From positions 1-38,109 of the forward strand of contig JAFUWA010000027.1 of NCBI GenBank assembly GCA_017477355.1: 38,109 nt of DNA. Reading direction: 5' to 3'. Shown one piece after another: positions 1 to 8,253 of the stretch. The position numbers and the translations under genes were made by a program. Every line of letters begins with the position of its first letter. Positions within the stretch are counted from its first letter, which is position 1. Below the pieces are notes generated by a model, which worked only from the letters and a program-made list of their open reading frames with translations, was not told the origin of the DNA and ran no database searches. This DNA is from Clostridia bacterium (GTDB taxonomy: Bacteria; Bacillota; Clostridia; TANB77; CAG-508).

Positions 1-87
1 ATGTTTTGCTACATATTCCCATCCATAATTATTATTTAAATAATAATTTATTACTTCTAATTTAAATTCTTCTGAATATTTTGACAT
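1..87 (-). CDS. IS3-family transposase OrfA, N-terminal fragment (runs off left edge)
   Basis: Only the first 29 codons are in the window. The ATG at 87 is preceded by GGAGGG about 8 bases upstream. The peptide begins MSKYSEEFKLEVINYYL and continues NNNYGWEYVAKH. This is the typical opening of the helix-turn-helix OrfA proteins of IS3 elements, where the YSEEFKLEVI stretch leads into an HTH that recognises the element ends. It lies just inside the probable IS end at 141. The assignment rests on this short N-terminus and on its position. Confidence 0.75.
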   Translation of the reverse strand, partial: MSKYSEEFKLEVINYYLNNNYGWEYVAKH

Positions 88-141
88 AAAAATGAACCCT
101 CCTTATTAAACAAATTTGTCTAACAAATTGGGTTCACTTCA
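1..141 (-). mobile_element. IS3-family insertion sequence, left end, cut by window edge
   Basis: One end of an IS3-family element. The minus strand begins near 141 with TGAAGTGAACCC and goes on with a short inverted repeat (AATTTGT, 3-base gap, ACAAATT). A strong AGGAGG ribosome site and the start of an orfA-type transposase gene follow. IS3 elements end in TG...CA, which fits an outer end at position 141. The rest, including the DDE orfB and the other inverted repeat, lies outside the window, so completeness and target duplication cannot be judged. Confidence 0.75.
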
Positions 142-172
142 TCAACTAACTATCTCCTTTTCTTACGCTATT

Positions 173-1057
173 TTAATTATTAACAAATAATTTTTCAAAC
201 ATCTCTTTTACAAATTCATCATCATTTATTTTTTGTTCCAAATACTTATTAAAATTATCTTTATTAATTCCGCTATCATTTATCTTGCTATAATTTGGAT
301 AAATCTCTTCTACCATTTCTCTATCCACTTGATAGCTTTTTCCTGTGAAATTATAGTGAATCACTTGTACATTATCTATTAGGCTAAATATTGATACAGA
401 ATTATAAATAAGTGCTCTTTCCACATACAAATCATCATTAATATACCAATCTGTAATATGATAATCTACTGTTAGCTCTAGCTTTTCAGAATCTATTTCA
501 AAAATAAGACCATACTCTGAAAGTGGTAATGAATTCAATAAATTTCCATCATTACTATTATTTCCGACATATTTATTCTTGTACTTAATGATATTATCGA
601 TTCCAGATTTTTCTCTATTAAATGGAACTACTGGAACTGTTTTAGAAGTATATTCCTTTTTGGTATCAATAATATAATACTCATTTTTGGTATCATAATT
701 AATTCGATATACGTTATAAAATGGAGCTTTGTACTCTATCATATTACTAATCTCACTAGAATAAGTTTTGAGATAAGAAAATCTTGGAGCTTGTTTCATA
801 CTCACAACACTTACAAAATCTAGCACAAAAAGAACTGCAACAAAAATTGCAAAATATCCAAAATTGCATAACACTCTTTTTGCATAACTCCATTTTCTTG
901 TAAGCCTTGAAACACCTATTACTGATATCATTCCACCTAGAACAGAATAAATAGAACCCCAACTGCTATCACTTGGAATGGTTGACATAGCTGTAAATGC
1001 CATTAAAATTCCAACAACTATTAAAATCCAACTGATTAATTTATTCTTTTCTAACAT
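173..1057 (-). CDS. Membrane protein of unknown function with extracytoplasmic domain
   Basis: This 294-residue protein has three hydrophobic segments in its first 90 residues (about 8-26, 33-50 and 63-86). A polar, tyrosine- and asparagine-rich domain of about 200 residues follows, probably outside the membrane. I do not recognise the family. It lies 41 bases downstream of a small XRE regulator on the same strand, suggesting a regulator/membrane-protein pair. No Shine-Dalgarno sequence is visible before the ATG at 1057. A small inverted repeat (TTGATT...AATCAA) sits there instead, so translation may be weak or start elsewhere. The 3' end is about 30 bases from the IS3 end. Confidence 0.75.
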   Translation of the reverse strand: MLEKNKLISWILIVVGILMAFTAMSTIPSDSSWGSIYSVLGGMISVIGVSRLTRKWSYAKRVLCNFGYFAIFVAVLFVLDFVSVVSMKQAPRFSYLKTYSSEISNMIEYKAPFYNVYRINYDTKNEYYIIDTKKEYTSKTVPVVPFNREKSGIDNIIKYKNKYVGNNSNDGNLLNSLPLSEYGLIFEIDSEKLELTVDYHITDWYINDDLYVERALIYNSVSIFSLIDNVQVIHYNFTGKSYQVDREMVEEIYPNYSKINDSGINKDNFNKYLEQKINDDEFVKEMFEKLFVNN

Positions 1058-1098
1058 TTTTTGATTAGTGTAATCAATTGTGTTAATAATATTTTCCT

Positions 1099-1335
1099 CT
1101 AATTTTCTTGATATTGTTCTTTCTCAACTTTTTCTCCACTAAGCAAATCATTTAATGATACTCCTAATTCCGTACTTAATGGTTTTAATAAAGAAATATC
1201 TGGCATATAATTGCCATTCTCCCATCTTGATATTGTTTTAGCTGTAACCCCCAACTTTTCTGCTAATTGTTCTTGTGTTAGTTTTTTGGCTTTGCGATTT
1301 TCCGCAATAAATTTTCCTATTTTTATCGTATCCAT
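1099..1335 (-). CDS. XRE-family transcriptional regulator, small
   Basis: At 78 residues this is little more than one helix-turn-helix domain (about residues 6-65). The typical XRE pattern is visible: IAENRKAKKLTQEQLAEKLG, then TAKTISRWENG as the recognition helix, then LSTELGVSLNDLLSGE. It should bind DNA as a dimer and control itself and the membrane gene downstream. The N-terminus (IKIGKFIAENRKA) closely resembles that of the XRE domain of the gene at 2346-2957, so the two look like paralogues. The start follows GGAG at good spacing. Confidence 0.9.
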   Translation of the reverse strand: MDTIKIGKFIAENRKAKKLTQEQLAEKLGVTAKTISRWENGNYMPDISLLKPLSTELGVSLNDLLSGEKVEKEQYQEN

Positions 1336-1353
1336 ATTTTTTCTCCTTTCACA

Positions 1354-1383
1354 ATTATATTAGCAAATAAGTATATTTTTTAA
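1354..1383 (-). promoter_or_regulatory. Probable promoter of the small XRE gene
   Basis: On the minus strand TTAAAA (1378-1383) is followed after 18 bases by TATAAT (1354-1359), just upstream of the ribosome site of the XRE gene. The -10 is perfect and the -35 is weak. The rest of the 136-base gap to the radical SAM gene holds no gene I can recognise. Confidence 0.5.
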
Positions 1384-1471
1384 CACCCCACAAAAAGCGA
1401 GTTGCCTATTTCCAAGGGTTAAACACATCTATATTTTTGGCTAGACACAAATAGTGAATTGCTCAAAACAC

Positions 1472-2335
1472 TTAAAATAATGTTATTTGATTATCCTCTT
1501 CTACAAATTCTTGTAAATAATGAAAGCATTCCTCTGGATCATGCATAATATGATTTTCTTTACAAATCTTATGAAAAATCTCCATCAATTTTGGGCTATT
1601 AGGACTTACTACTTCATAACTCTCTCCATAAATTCTGATATATTTTTGAGACAAACCTGGAAATAGTTTATCTAATTGAGAATAATAATATTCTCTGTTT
1701 CCTTCTCTTAAAGTCATCCCGCCATTCCAACAAATAATTCCTTTAACATCTGCCTTGATACAATAATCCAAAATTCCTCTCATATTTTCTTCTGTATCGT
1801 TGATATAAGGAAGAATTGGAGTAAGCCATACTACTGTTGGAATTTGATTTTCTTTTAAAATCTGCAATACTTCAAATCTTCTCTTAGTCGTACAAACATG
1901 AGGCTCTAGCTTTTTGCATAATTCTTCATCATAAGTAGTTAGCGTCATCTGCACCACGCATTTTGCTTTTTGGTTAATACTTTTTAATAAGTCTAAATCT
2001 CTTAAAATCAAATCAGATTTTGTTATCACTGTTGCTCCAAAACCATATTTATCAATTACTTCTAAGCATTTTTTCATTAACTGTAATTTACTTTCTAATG
2101 GCATATATGGATCTGTCATAGAACCAGTTCCTATCATGCATCTTTTTCTTTTTGACTTTAATATTTTTTCTAATAATTCTGGTGCATTTTTCTTTACTTC
2201 AATATCTTCAAATGGATGTTGAAACTGATAACACTTACTTCTACTATCGCAATAAATACAGCCATGCGTACAACCACGATAAATGTTCATTCCATTTCTA
2301 CTATTAAGCAAAGCTTTTACTTCTACTTCATGCAT
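1472..2335 (-). CDS. Radical SAM protein, spore-photoproduct-lyase-like family
   Basis: This 287-residue protein binds a 4Fe-4S cluster and S-adenosylmethionine. The CxxxCxxC motif is at Cys22, Cys26 and Cys29 (RGCTHGCIYC). Later motifs match the SplB-related radical SAM branch: MIGTGSMTDPYMPLE, ATVITKSDLILRDLDLL, and VVWLTPILPYINDTEENM. True SplB repairs spore photoproduct. Short relatives like this one are common in Clostridia and their substrate is unknown. I chose the start at 2335 because GGGAGA precedes it and it lies 10 bases after the upstream stop. A longer frame to 2389 would overlap the upstream gene. Confidence 0.85.
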   Translation of the reverse strand: MHEVEVKALLNSRNGMNIYRGCTHGCIYCDSRSKCYQFQHPFEDIEVKKNAPELLEKILKSKRKRCMIGTGSMTDPYMPLESKLQLMKKCLEVIDKYGFGATVITKSDLILRDLDLLKSINQKAKCVVQMTLTTYDEELCKKLEPHVCTTKRRFEVLQILKENQIPTVVWLTPILPYINDTEENMRGILDYCIKADVKGIICWNGGMTLREGNREYYYSQLDKLFPGLSQKYIRIYGESYEVVSPNSPKLMEIFHKICKENHIMHDPEECFHYLQEFVEEDNQITLF

Positions 2336-2345
2336 ATATTTCTCC

Positions 2346-2957
2346 CTATTCTTTACTAATAACCTTTTTCTGCCAGCTTCTTTCTCCACAACTTGGGCAT
2401 TTCATATATCTTGTTCTTCCCATATGCATTGCCCATAATACACTTGAGTATGTTGGAATATATTTATGATGACATTTTTGACATTCATAATATCCTGCTT
2501 TTTGCTCAATTCTTAACATTACAAAACATATTAATATAAATGGAATTATTGATGAAAGTATTAATAATGCTCTAACATTTTTTTCCATTTCTGCATAAGC
2601 TGCAATCGCCATTATAATTAAAAATGCGACTACAACGATTATTCCTATTACTATTTCCATCCTTAATAATACTTTATCAGACTCTTCTTTCTGTCTTTTC
2701 ATTTCCAATAAATTTTGTTCTGCTTTTTCATTATAATTATTCATTTCCAATACCTCCCCACTCAATAATTCATTTACACTGATTTTTAACTCTTTACACA
2801 AATCTAGCATGATAGATGAATCAGGCATTGCCTTGCCGTTTTCCCATTTTGAAACAGCTCTGTCAGTAATATTTAATTTTTCTGCTAACTGCATTTGTGT
2901 TAAATTATTTTTCTTTCTACAATCAGCAATAAATTTTCCTATTTTAATCTGATCCAT
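2346..2957 (-). CDS. XRE regulator fused to two membrane helices and a zinc ribbon
   Basis: This 203-residue protein has an XRE helix-turn-helix at the N-terminus (about 5-65, TDRAVSKWENGKAMPDSS). A polar linker follows, then two hydrophobic segments (about 100-122 and 128-145), then a C-terminal ribbon with two CxxC knuckles (CQKCHHKY and CPSCGE). The layout suggests a membrane-tethered regulator with a metal-binding cytoplasmic tail. Such XRE-TM proteins are common in Clostridia but their signals are unknown. The start at 2957 is set by GGAGG seven bases upstream. It probably shares a transcript with the radical SAM gene 10 bases downstream. Confidence 0.85.
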   Translation of the reverse strand: MDQIKIGKFIADCRKKNNLTQMQLAEKLNITDRAVSKWENGKAMPDSSIMLDLCKELKISVNELLSGEVLEMNNYNEKAEQNLLEMKRQKEESDKVLLRMEIVIGIIVVVAFLIIMAIAAYAEMEKNVRALLILSSIIPFILICFVMLRIEQKAGYYECQKCHHKYIPTYSSVLWAMHMGRTRYMKCPSCGERSWQKKVISKE

Positions 2958-2977
2958 ACCTTTTTCCTCCCTCAATT

Positions 2978-3060
2978 TCAGTGTAAAATATTTACTTTCA
3001 AAAGTCTACATACCATTGGTTGAGTGGGGTATTTTTTAATCAACTAATGGTTGAATTTAC
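2978..3060. repeat. Inverted repeat between the unknown gene and the XRE gene
   Basis: CCATTGGTTGA (about 3012-3022) and TCAACTAATGG (about 3039-3049) are near-perfect inverted arms around a 16-base gap in this intergenic stretch. The structure lacks a clean T-tract for a minus-strand terminator. It could be an operator for the XRE gene whose start is at 2957, or a weak terminator for the gene ending at 3061. Confidence 0.35.
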
Positions 3061-3663
3061 TTATTTTCTACCTCGAATTTCCTTTAATTTACTATATAAC
3101 ATTTTTACAGGTTCTTCTGTTAGTAAATCTTCCGAAAATTTTTCATCTTCTCTTCGTTTGCAAAAGTCTTCAAACTCTGAGATTGCAACATCAATATTTT
3201 CTTGATTTACTTTATCTTCCAAAACTTTCATAGCGGTTTTGATATAACCACATATAGCACATGCTGTCATTGCTTTAAAATATGAGATTTCAGGGAGAGT
3301 AGAATTCTGATATAATTCCATCGCAAAATCATCATCTACTTTTCTTGGATTCGTTAAAATCATTTTTTCTGCTATATAAATTCCATTCTCACTTACTGTC
3401 TTATAAATTTTAGTATCTTCTGGAATTTTCACTTCGCATAAAGTATCTCCTCTGATTAACCATCTAAAAATATAATTATAAGTTGAAATACAAAATCCTC
3501 CGAGATTCGTTCTATCTGTTGCATTTAAATCTACTTTCTTATCTGCAACAACTACTTCATCAATTGAAAAACGTCTTCCATCTTGATATTCTCTTTGGGT
3601 TTGAATCACTCGATAATATTTTTGATTTTTGTCTGCTTCACACTCAAAAAATTTTCCTAACAT
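3061..3663 (-). CDS. Conserved-looking protein of unknown function
   Basis: This is a 200-residue soluble protein with no signal peptide or membrane segment. It is the last gene of the csaA operon, 10 bases after the esterase-like gene. The central part (LGGFCISTYNYIFRWLIRGD followed by CEVKIPEDTKIYK) resembles small phage-type proteins that carry a beta-rich fold with a surface tryptophan. I cannot name the family with confidence. The C-terminal third is helical and charged. No catalytic motif is visible. Confidence 0.75.
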   Translation of the reverse strand: MLGKFFECEADKNQKYYRVIQTQREYQDGRRFSIDEVVVADKKVDLNATDRTNLGGFCISTYNYIFRWLIRGDTLCEVKIPEDTKIYKTVSENGIYIAEKMILTNPRKVDDDFAMELYQNSTLPEISYFKAMTACAICGYIKTAMKVLEDKVNQENIDVAISEFEDFCKRREDEKFSEDLLTEEPVKMLYSKLKEIRGRK

Positions 3664-3673
3664 CTTTTCTCCT

Positions 3674-4369
3674 TTATTCTAAACTCCAACGAATTCCTTT
3701 TGCTAATCGTAAGCTAACATCTTGAAAATGATTTCCTTCATTTTCTTCATAAATCGTTTGAATTCCTTGCGTCTTATAGAATTGTTCCAGTATTTTTGTA
3801 TTTTCTTCTACTTTTGCCATCAATTCATTTCTGGTTTTACTTTCTTTATTTCCTAATGAAAAATAAACTTTTTCTGTTTTTCCTAAAAAAACATTTTCTT
3901 TAGCAAAATCTAAAAAGTTAGGATACCACAAAGATCCTGAACATGAAATTGCCTGATGAAATAGATTCGTTTTATATAAACTATAAATTGCAAATAAACC
4001 TGCTAAAGAGTATCCAGCAATTATAAACTTTGAAATTTTTTTATGCAATTTTTCATCTACTTGTTTTCTAATTTCTGGAACAATCTTACTAGTTAATATC
4101 TCTATGTATTCATCTGCTTTTCCGCTGTAATCTTCCTCTGTTTTAAACAACTTGTCCATATACCAAGGTGACATTTCTTTATTCCAATCAATATTAGAAA
4201 TCGTTGCAAGGATATATTCCTTAGAATTCAACTCTTGTGATTTATCCCATATTTCTTGTCCATCTTCATCAAATGTATTTAAAATGATAACTGGAAGTTC
4301 TTTTTCTTCCATGTTTTCAGTATAAAACAAATTAATGATTTTACCAGCTATTTCAAAACTTTCTTTCAT
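3674..4369 (-). CDS. Alpha/beta-hydrolase fold esterase-like protein
   Basis: This 231-residue putative serine esterase has its nucleophile elbow at GYSLAG (119-124, Ser121). A likely catalytic His214 lies in the sequence EGNHFQD, and the SCSGSLWYP segment is typical of the esterase D/Fes-like branch. The N-terminal DWNKEMSPWYMDKLF region also occurs in small Firmicutes esterases of this kind. The natural substrate is unknown. No signal peptide is seen, so it should act in the cytoplasm. It is the third gene of the csaA operon, with 13 and 10 bases to its neighbours. Confidence 0.8.
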   Translation of the reverse strand: MKESFEIAGKIINLFYTENMEEKELPVIILNTFDEDGQEIWDKSQELNSKEYILATISNIDWNKEMSPWYMDKLFKTEEDYSGKADEYIEILTSKIVPEIRKQVDEKLHKKISKFIIAGYSLAGLFAIYSLYKTNLFHQAISCSGSLWYPNFLDFAKENVFLGKTEKVYFSLGNKESKTRNELMAKVEENTKILEQFYKTQGIQTIYEENEGNHFQDVSLRLAKGIRWSLE

Positions 4370-4382
4370 ACTCTTTTTCCTT

Positions 4383-4916
4383 TTACTCTATTCTATATTT
4401 CCAGCCTGGTTGCCAAGCCTTTGTTTTTCTCCAATCTTTTTGGATTGCTTCTTCCCAAGAAATGTATTTCGTTAAAACTTCTATTGCTAGTTGTGGCGCT
4501 CTATGCGCTACGATTCCAACTATTTTTCCATCATAGTTTTCTTTTAAATATTCTAAAAACTCAGCAATCCTTTTTTCAACATCTTTCAAAGATTCTCCAT
4601 TTGGAAATGGATGATCAATATGTTCTTCATAAACAACTAGTTTTTTATCTTCTCCATCATAATCGCCATAATTACATTCTCTTAGTCTTTCATCCACTAT
4701 TTTCTCATATTCTGGCCAAGCAATTTCTGCTGAATCTATTGCTCGAATTAAGTCAGATGTAAATAATGCATCAAACTGATAATTCGTACTTTTTCCTAGT
4801 TTTTTTGCTTGTTCTTTTCCTAATTCATTTAATTCAACTTGCTTCCAACCACTACACTTTGAAGATGCATTATCATAAGTTGTTCCATGAACAAAATAAA
4901 TGATTTCTACTGACAT
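4383..4916 (-). CDS. Histidine phosphatase superfamily protein with altered RHG motif
   Basis: This 177-residue protein has a phosphoglycerate-mutase-like fold. The catalytic His10 lies in FVHGTTYDN, Arg58 in TSDLIRAIDSA, Glu80 in DERLRECNYGDYDGE, and His138 in GIVAHRAP. In the family the first motif is normally RHG, where the arginine helps hold phosphate. Here that position is Val9, and the usual HG near the C-terminus is HR. The protein may therefore be a variant phosphatase or a non-canonical member. It lies between csaA and the esterase-like gene in one operon. Confidence 0.85.
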   Translation of the reverse strand: MSVEIIYFVHGTTYDNASSKCSGWKQVELNELGKEQAKKLGKSTNYQFDALFTSDLIRAIDSAEIAWPEYEKIVDERLRECNYGDYDGEDKKLVVYEEHIDHPFPNGESLKDVEKRIAEFLEYLKENYDGKIVGIVAHRAPQLAIEVLTKYISWEEAIQKDWRKTKAWQPGWKYRIE

Positions 4917-4935
4917 TTTTATCTCCTATTATTTC

Positions 4936-5265
4936 CTATCCTAATTTATCTCCATTTTCAACCTGCTGATCTGGTTTGATTAGTACAACACCTTGCTTAC
5001 TATAAGTTCCAAGAACTAATACTTCTGACATAAAATCTGCAATTTGTCTTGGGGGAAAATTCACAACACCTAAAACTTGTTTTCCAATTAATTCTTCTGG
5101 CTTATATACTTCTGTTATTTGAGCAGAAGATTTTTTGATTCCAATTTCTTCTCCAAAATCCACTTTTAATTGATAAGCAGGTCTTTTTGCTTTTTCAAAA
5201 ACTATTGCTTCTATAACCGTTCCAACTCTAATATCCAATTTCATAAAATCATCAAATGTTGCCAT
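4936..5265 (-). CDS. csaA: CsaA-type tRNA-binding/chaperone-like protein
   Basis: At 109 residues it matches the CsaA family in length and across its whole length. The opening FDDFMKLDIRVGTVIEA, the SSAQIT segment, and the ending VNFPPRQIADFMSEVLVLG are its hallmarks. The fold is an OB-fold tRNA-binding domain like that at the C-terminus of bacterial methionyl-tRNA synthetase. CsaA has been linked to tRNA binding and protein export in Bacillus. The start at 5265 is chosen because AAGGAGA lies just upstream. A longer frame to 5283 has no ribosome site. It is the first gene of a four-gene operon. Confidence 0.93.
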   Translation of the reverse strand: MATFDDFMKLDIRVGTVIEAIVFEKAKRPAYQLKVDFGEEIGIKKSSAQITEVYKPEELIGKQVLGVVNFPPRQIADFMSEVLVLGTYSKQGVVLIKPDQQVENGDKLG

Positions 5266-5301
5266 TTTCGTTCTCCTTCTCAATATGATTATTTCAAAAA
5301 G

Positions 5302-5330
5302 AGTATATCATACAAACCTCTGTTTTTGAA
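5302..5330 (-). promoter_or_regulatory. Promoter of the csaA operon
   Basis: On the minus strand TTCAAA (5325-5330) and TATACT (5302-5307) are 17 bases apart. The -10 is preceded by TG one base upstream (TGATATACT), an extended -10. It lies 37 bases upstream of the csaA start. Confidence 0.65.
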
Positions 5331-5383
5331 CATAAAAAAAGAAAAAAGTCAAAATTTCTTTTAACTTCTTCCTTACCGTTTTA

Positions 5384-5803
5384 TTAGAATTTAAATAAAT
5401 TTAATCCTACATCTTCGTCAAAATATCTATCCACTCTACCATCCATAATATGAATTATCATTTCGCAAGTAGCACTTACAATTGCCTTATTTAAATGTCC
5501 TCCAAAAACTTCTCCTTCATCGTTTCCTACACTCATATGAATATGAGCATAAAATTCATCATTCATTGTATTAATAGTTCCGGTTAAAGAAACGATTTCA
5601 AAGTTTCCCTTAAACTCATTAGAATAATATTTCTTTTCATCCACTTTAAATACACCAACTGTGAATTCATTTGTTGCTCCTAATGCATTGATATTAGCTA
5701 ATTTAATATTTTCTTTTAATGCAATTTCTTTGATTTTCTCTAAAATTTCTTCACCCTTATCAATTCTAGCAACGATTGTATTATTAAATCTTCTATAATC
5801 CAT
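5384..5803 (-). CDS. PPC (DUF296) domain protein
   Basis: This 139-residue protein consists of one PPC/DUF296 domain, the plant-and-prokaryote conserved fold that forms trimers. The metal-site pattern is visible: His87 and His89 in YAHIHMSVGND and His103 in FGGHL. In plants the domain accompanies AT-hooks. In bacteria the stand-alone forms are called DNA-binding proteins, but their role is unproven. It closes an operon behind DUF1846 and a small helical protein, with 15-base spacing. Confidence 0.88.
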   Translation of the reverse strand: MDYRRFNNTIVARIDKGEEILEKIKEIALKENIKLANINALGATNEFTVGVFKVDEKKYYSNEFKGNFEIVSLTGTINTMNDEFYAHIHMSVGNDEGEVFGGHLNKAIVSATCEMIIHIMDGRVDRYFDEDVGLNLFKF

Positions 5804-5818
5804 TTTGTTTTCTCCTAT

Positions 5819-6073
5819 TTAGTCTTGACTTTTAAATGGGTTTTTAATTTTATTTTTTAGTTCATTTCCCACAATTCCCATTACAGTATTATATATTTTA
5901 TCAGCTTCTGATTTATCAATATTTAATGTGCTGATAAATTTTTCAAGCATTTTCTCTTTATTATTTCTTCCAATTAAAAATGTACCTTCTACAATCTCAT
6001 TAATTTGCTTGCATTTTCCTTCGTCCAATCCTGTTTTTTCAGACAATACTTTTAAAAATTCTGTTTTGTTCAT
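5819..6073 (-). CDS. Small helical protein of unknown function
   Basis: This 84-residue, highly charged and probably all-helical protein begins MNKTEFLKVLSEKTGLDEGK, a start that recalls HU-type proteins. The beta-arm of HU is missing and the rest does not fit. Two similar helical halves are apparent: EFLKVLSEKTGLDEGKCKQIN and FISTLNIDKSEADKIYN. It is embedded in a tight operon between the DUF1846 gene and the PPC gene (14 and 15 bases), so it is likely expressed. I do not recognise a named family. Confidence 0.75.
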   Translation of the reverse strand: MNKTEFLKVLSEKTGLDEGKCKQINEIVEGTFLIGRNNKEKMLEKFISTLNIDKSEADKIYNTVMGIVGNELKNKIKNPFKSQD

Positions 6074-6087
6074 TTTAAAATCCTCCT

Positions 6088-7548
6088 TTACATTCTAGGT
6101 TCACATGTTAAATTGATTCCTAGATTTTTTAGTGCATTTAATTCACTTTTGGCAATAATATAACTTGCGTGTGCATCACATCCTTTTAATTTTTCGAGCT
6201 CATTAATTGCTTTTTCAATAATTGGGTTTGTTACAGAACAAATACTTAAAGCAATTAAAACTTCTGGTAAATCTAAGGAATACGATGTATTATAAGATGT
6301 TTTTTCTTTCATTTTGTAGATACCATCTAAAACTGTTGATGACAATAAATATTCTTGGTCTGGAATTCCTGTAATCTCCTTGATTGCATTTAAAAATGCA
6401 GCACTTGCACAACTTAATAATTTTGTTTCTTTTCCAGTAATAATTTTTCCGTCATTTAATTTGATTGCTAAAACATTAGAACCTTTTTCTTTTGCCTTCT
6501 CATTAGCAACTCTTGCAACTTCTCTATCAGAAAGTGAAAGCTCTAGTTTATCCATTAAAGCTTTAGACTGTTCTACAACATCTTCTTCACAAATTTTTTG
6601 TTTATAGTCACATAAAATATTATAATATCTTCTAATAATTTCATCTGTTGCAGCTTTTTTAATCACTTCAGTATCTGTAATACATTGTTTTATCATATTT
6701 ACACCCATATCAGTTGGTGACTTATAAATTTCTTTTCCTGTAATTTTCATTAAAATATTCTTCAAAATTGGAAATGTAGAAATATCTCTATTGTAGTTAA
6801 CTGCATATTCACCATAGGCTTCCAAATGGAACGGATCAATCATATTGACATCTTTTAAGTCTGCAGTTGCTGCTTCATAAGCAATATTAACTGGATCAAG
6901 CAAACTTAAATTCCAAACTGGAAAAGTTTCAAATTTAGCATATCCTGCTTTTACTCCATGTTTATATTCATGATAAAGTTGAGAAAGACAAGTTCCTAAT
7001 TTTCCACTATTTGGTCCTGGAGCTGTAACAACCACTAATTTTTTCGTTGTTTCGATATAAGGATTTTTTCCATATCCTTCTTCACTTACTATCAAATCTA
7101 CATCATCTGGATACCCCTCTGTTGGACGATGAATATACATTTTGATATTTCTCTCTTTTAGTAAATTTTCTAAATGAGAAATATTATTTCCTTCATGATA
7201 CATTGTCACAACAACACTATTAATTAAAATTCCTAATCCTTGTAATTTTTCAATTAATCTTAATAGCTCTAATTCATAGCTAATTCCATAATCTGCTCTA
7301 ATCTTACTTTTTTCAATATCTGCTGCATTAATACAAAAAATAACTTCCAAATCCTCTTTAAATTGTTGCAATAATCTAATTTTATTATCTGCTCTAAACC
7401 CAGGCAATACTCTAGCTGCATGGTTATCATCAAATATTTTTCCACCAAACTCCAAATATAGTTTGTTATCAAACATCTTGATTCTTTCTGAAATCTTTTC
7501 TCCCTGTACTTTTAAATATTTATCACTATCAAATCCAATTTCATTCAT
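6088..7548 (-). CDS. DUF1846 family protein
   Basis: This 486-residue protein matches DUF1846 along its whole length. Marker stretches include HAARVLPGFRADNKIRLL, VIFCINAADIEKSKIRADYG, VVTAPGPNSGKLGTCLSQLY, YAKFETFPVWNLSLLDPVN, and DMGVNMIKQCITDTEV. The family is widespread in Firmicutes and its biochemical role is not established as far as I know. The nucleotide-kinase-like stretch TAPGPNSGKLGT suggests nucleotide or phosphate binding. It follows an ITPase-like gene by 44 bases. Confidence 0.92.
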   Translation of the reverse strand: MNEIGFDSDKYLKVQGEKISERIKMFDNKLYLEFGGKIFDDNHAARVLPGFRADNKIRLLQQFKEDLEVIFCINAADIEKSKIRADYGISYELELLRLIEKLQGLGILINSVVVTMYHEGNNISHLENLLKERNIKMYIHRPTEGYPDDVDLIVSEEGYGKNPYIETTKKLVVVTAPGPNSGKLGTCLSQLYHEYKHGVKAGYAKFETFPVWNLSLLDPVNIAYEAATADLKDVNMIDPFHLEAYGEYAVNYNRDISTFPILKNILMKITGKEIYKSPTDMGVNMIKQCITDTEVIKKAATDEIIRRYYNILCDYKQKICEEDVVEQSKALMDKLELSLSDREVARVANEKAKEKGSNVLAIKLNDGKIITGKETKLLSCASAAFLNAIKEITGIPDQEYLLSSTVLDGIYKMKEKTSYNTSYSLDLPEVLIALSICSVTNPIIEKAINELEKLKGCDAHASYIIAKSELNALKNLGINLTCEPRM

Positions 7549-7592
7549 TGTTCTGTTTTTTCCTCCGATTTTGATTTTTAATTTACTAGACT

Positions 7593-8162
7593 CTATTTTT
7601 GATTAATATACCATTTAGCAAATTCTTTCATTGAATCTACACTATTTATCTTTCTTCTTGTCTCTCTTTCCTCATCTGTCATTTGAGCTAATGTTTTTTC
7701 ATTTCCATCTGGAATAAATATGTACCATAAATCTGACCACTTTTTATTAGTATCATTTCCTAATATTTCTTTAGAAATTTTTCCAGGATGCTGTCCCATA
7801 AACTGCTTTAATTCTTTGCCATCAAAATAAGAAAAACATTCTGTAAATCTACAATTTCTATTTTCTTTATTTTCCATTAATTTTAAGATGCCCTCTAATC
7901 CTAAAGTGTCTAACGCATAATTAACAAACGCTCTTGGAAACCCGTTTAACTCATCTATCCAAAATCCGCAATCTAATGAAACACATGGCTGATTTACAAG
8001 TTTATATGCTTCTTTGACTTTATACTCAGAAATATATTTAATATCGTCACTTCTTGGTTCTTCTAATTCGTATTCAAATACTTTAAAATTAACGCCTTGC
8101 ATCTGTTTATTAGCTGAAGCAATTTTTCCTTTATTATGTGTAACAAAAACAATTTCGTTCAT
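7593..8162 (-). CDS. Ham1/RdgB-like non-canonical purine NTP pyrophosphatase
   Basis: This 189-residue Ham1-fold protein opens with the family motif TxNxxK (FVTHNKGKIASA, residues 5-16). The substrate-site region LDCGFWIDELNGFPRAFVNY matches the usual DSGL.v..L.G.PG..s. pattern, with a few changed positions. The family hydrolyses ITP, XTP and dITP to monophosphates and keeps them out of nucleic acids. It is somewhat shorter and more divergent than typical RdgB, so the substrate is inferred. It is the first gene of the operon leading to DUF1846. Confidence 0.85.
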   Translation of the reverse strand: MNEIVFVTHNKGKIASANKQMQGVNFKVFEYELEEPRSDDIKYISEYKVKEAYKLVNQPCVSLDCGFWIDELNGFPRAFVNYALDTLGLEGILKLMENKENRNCRFTECFSYFDGKELKQFMGQHPGKISKEILGNDTNKKWSDLWYIFIPDGNEKTLAQMTDEERETRRKINSVDSMKEFAKWYINQK

Positions 8163-8194
8163 TTGAGCTACTCCTATTACTTATTTCTTAGAAG

Positions 8195-8223
8195 AGTATA
8201 TCACATAAAAAAATAAGTTGCAA
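8195..8223 (-). promoter_or_regulatory. Promoter of the ITPase-like/DUF1846 operon
   Basis: TTGCAA (8218-8223) and TATACT (8195-8200) are 17 bases apart on the minus strand, and TG precedes the -10 by one base. The -35 sits inside the stem of the larC terminator, so one operon ends and the next begins within about 45 bases. Confidence 0.75.
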
Positions 8224-8241
8224 TCTATTCTGCAACTTATT
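8205..8241 (-). terminator. Rho-independent terminator after larC
   Basis: A perfect 11-bp stem (8212-8222 with 8231-8241) and an 8-base loop are followed on the minus strand by seven T (8205-8211). It lies 12 bases after the larC stop. Confidence 0.92.
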
Positions 8242-8253
8242 CTTTAAGATTTT

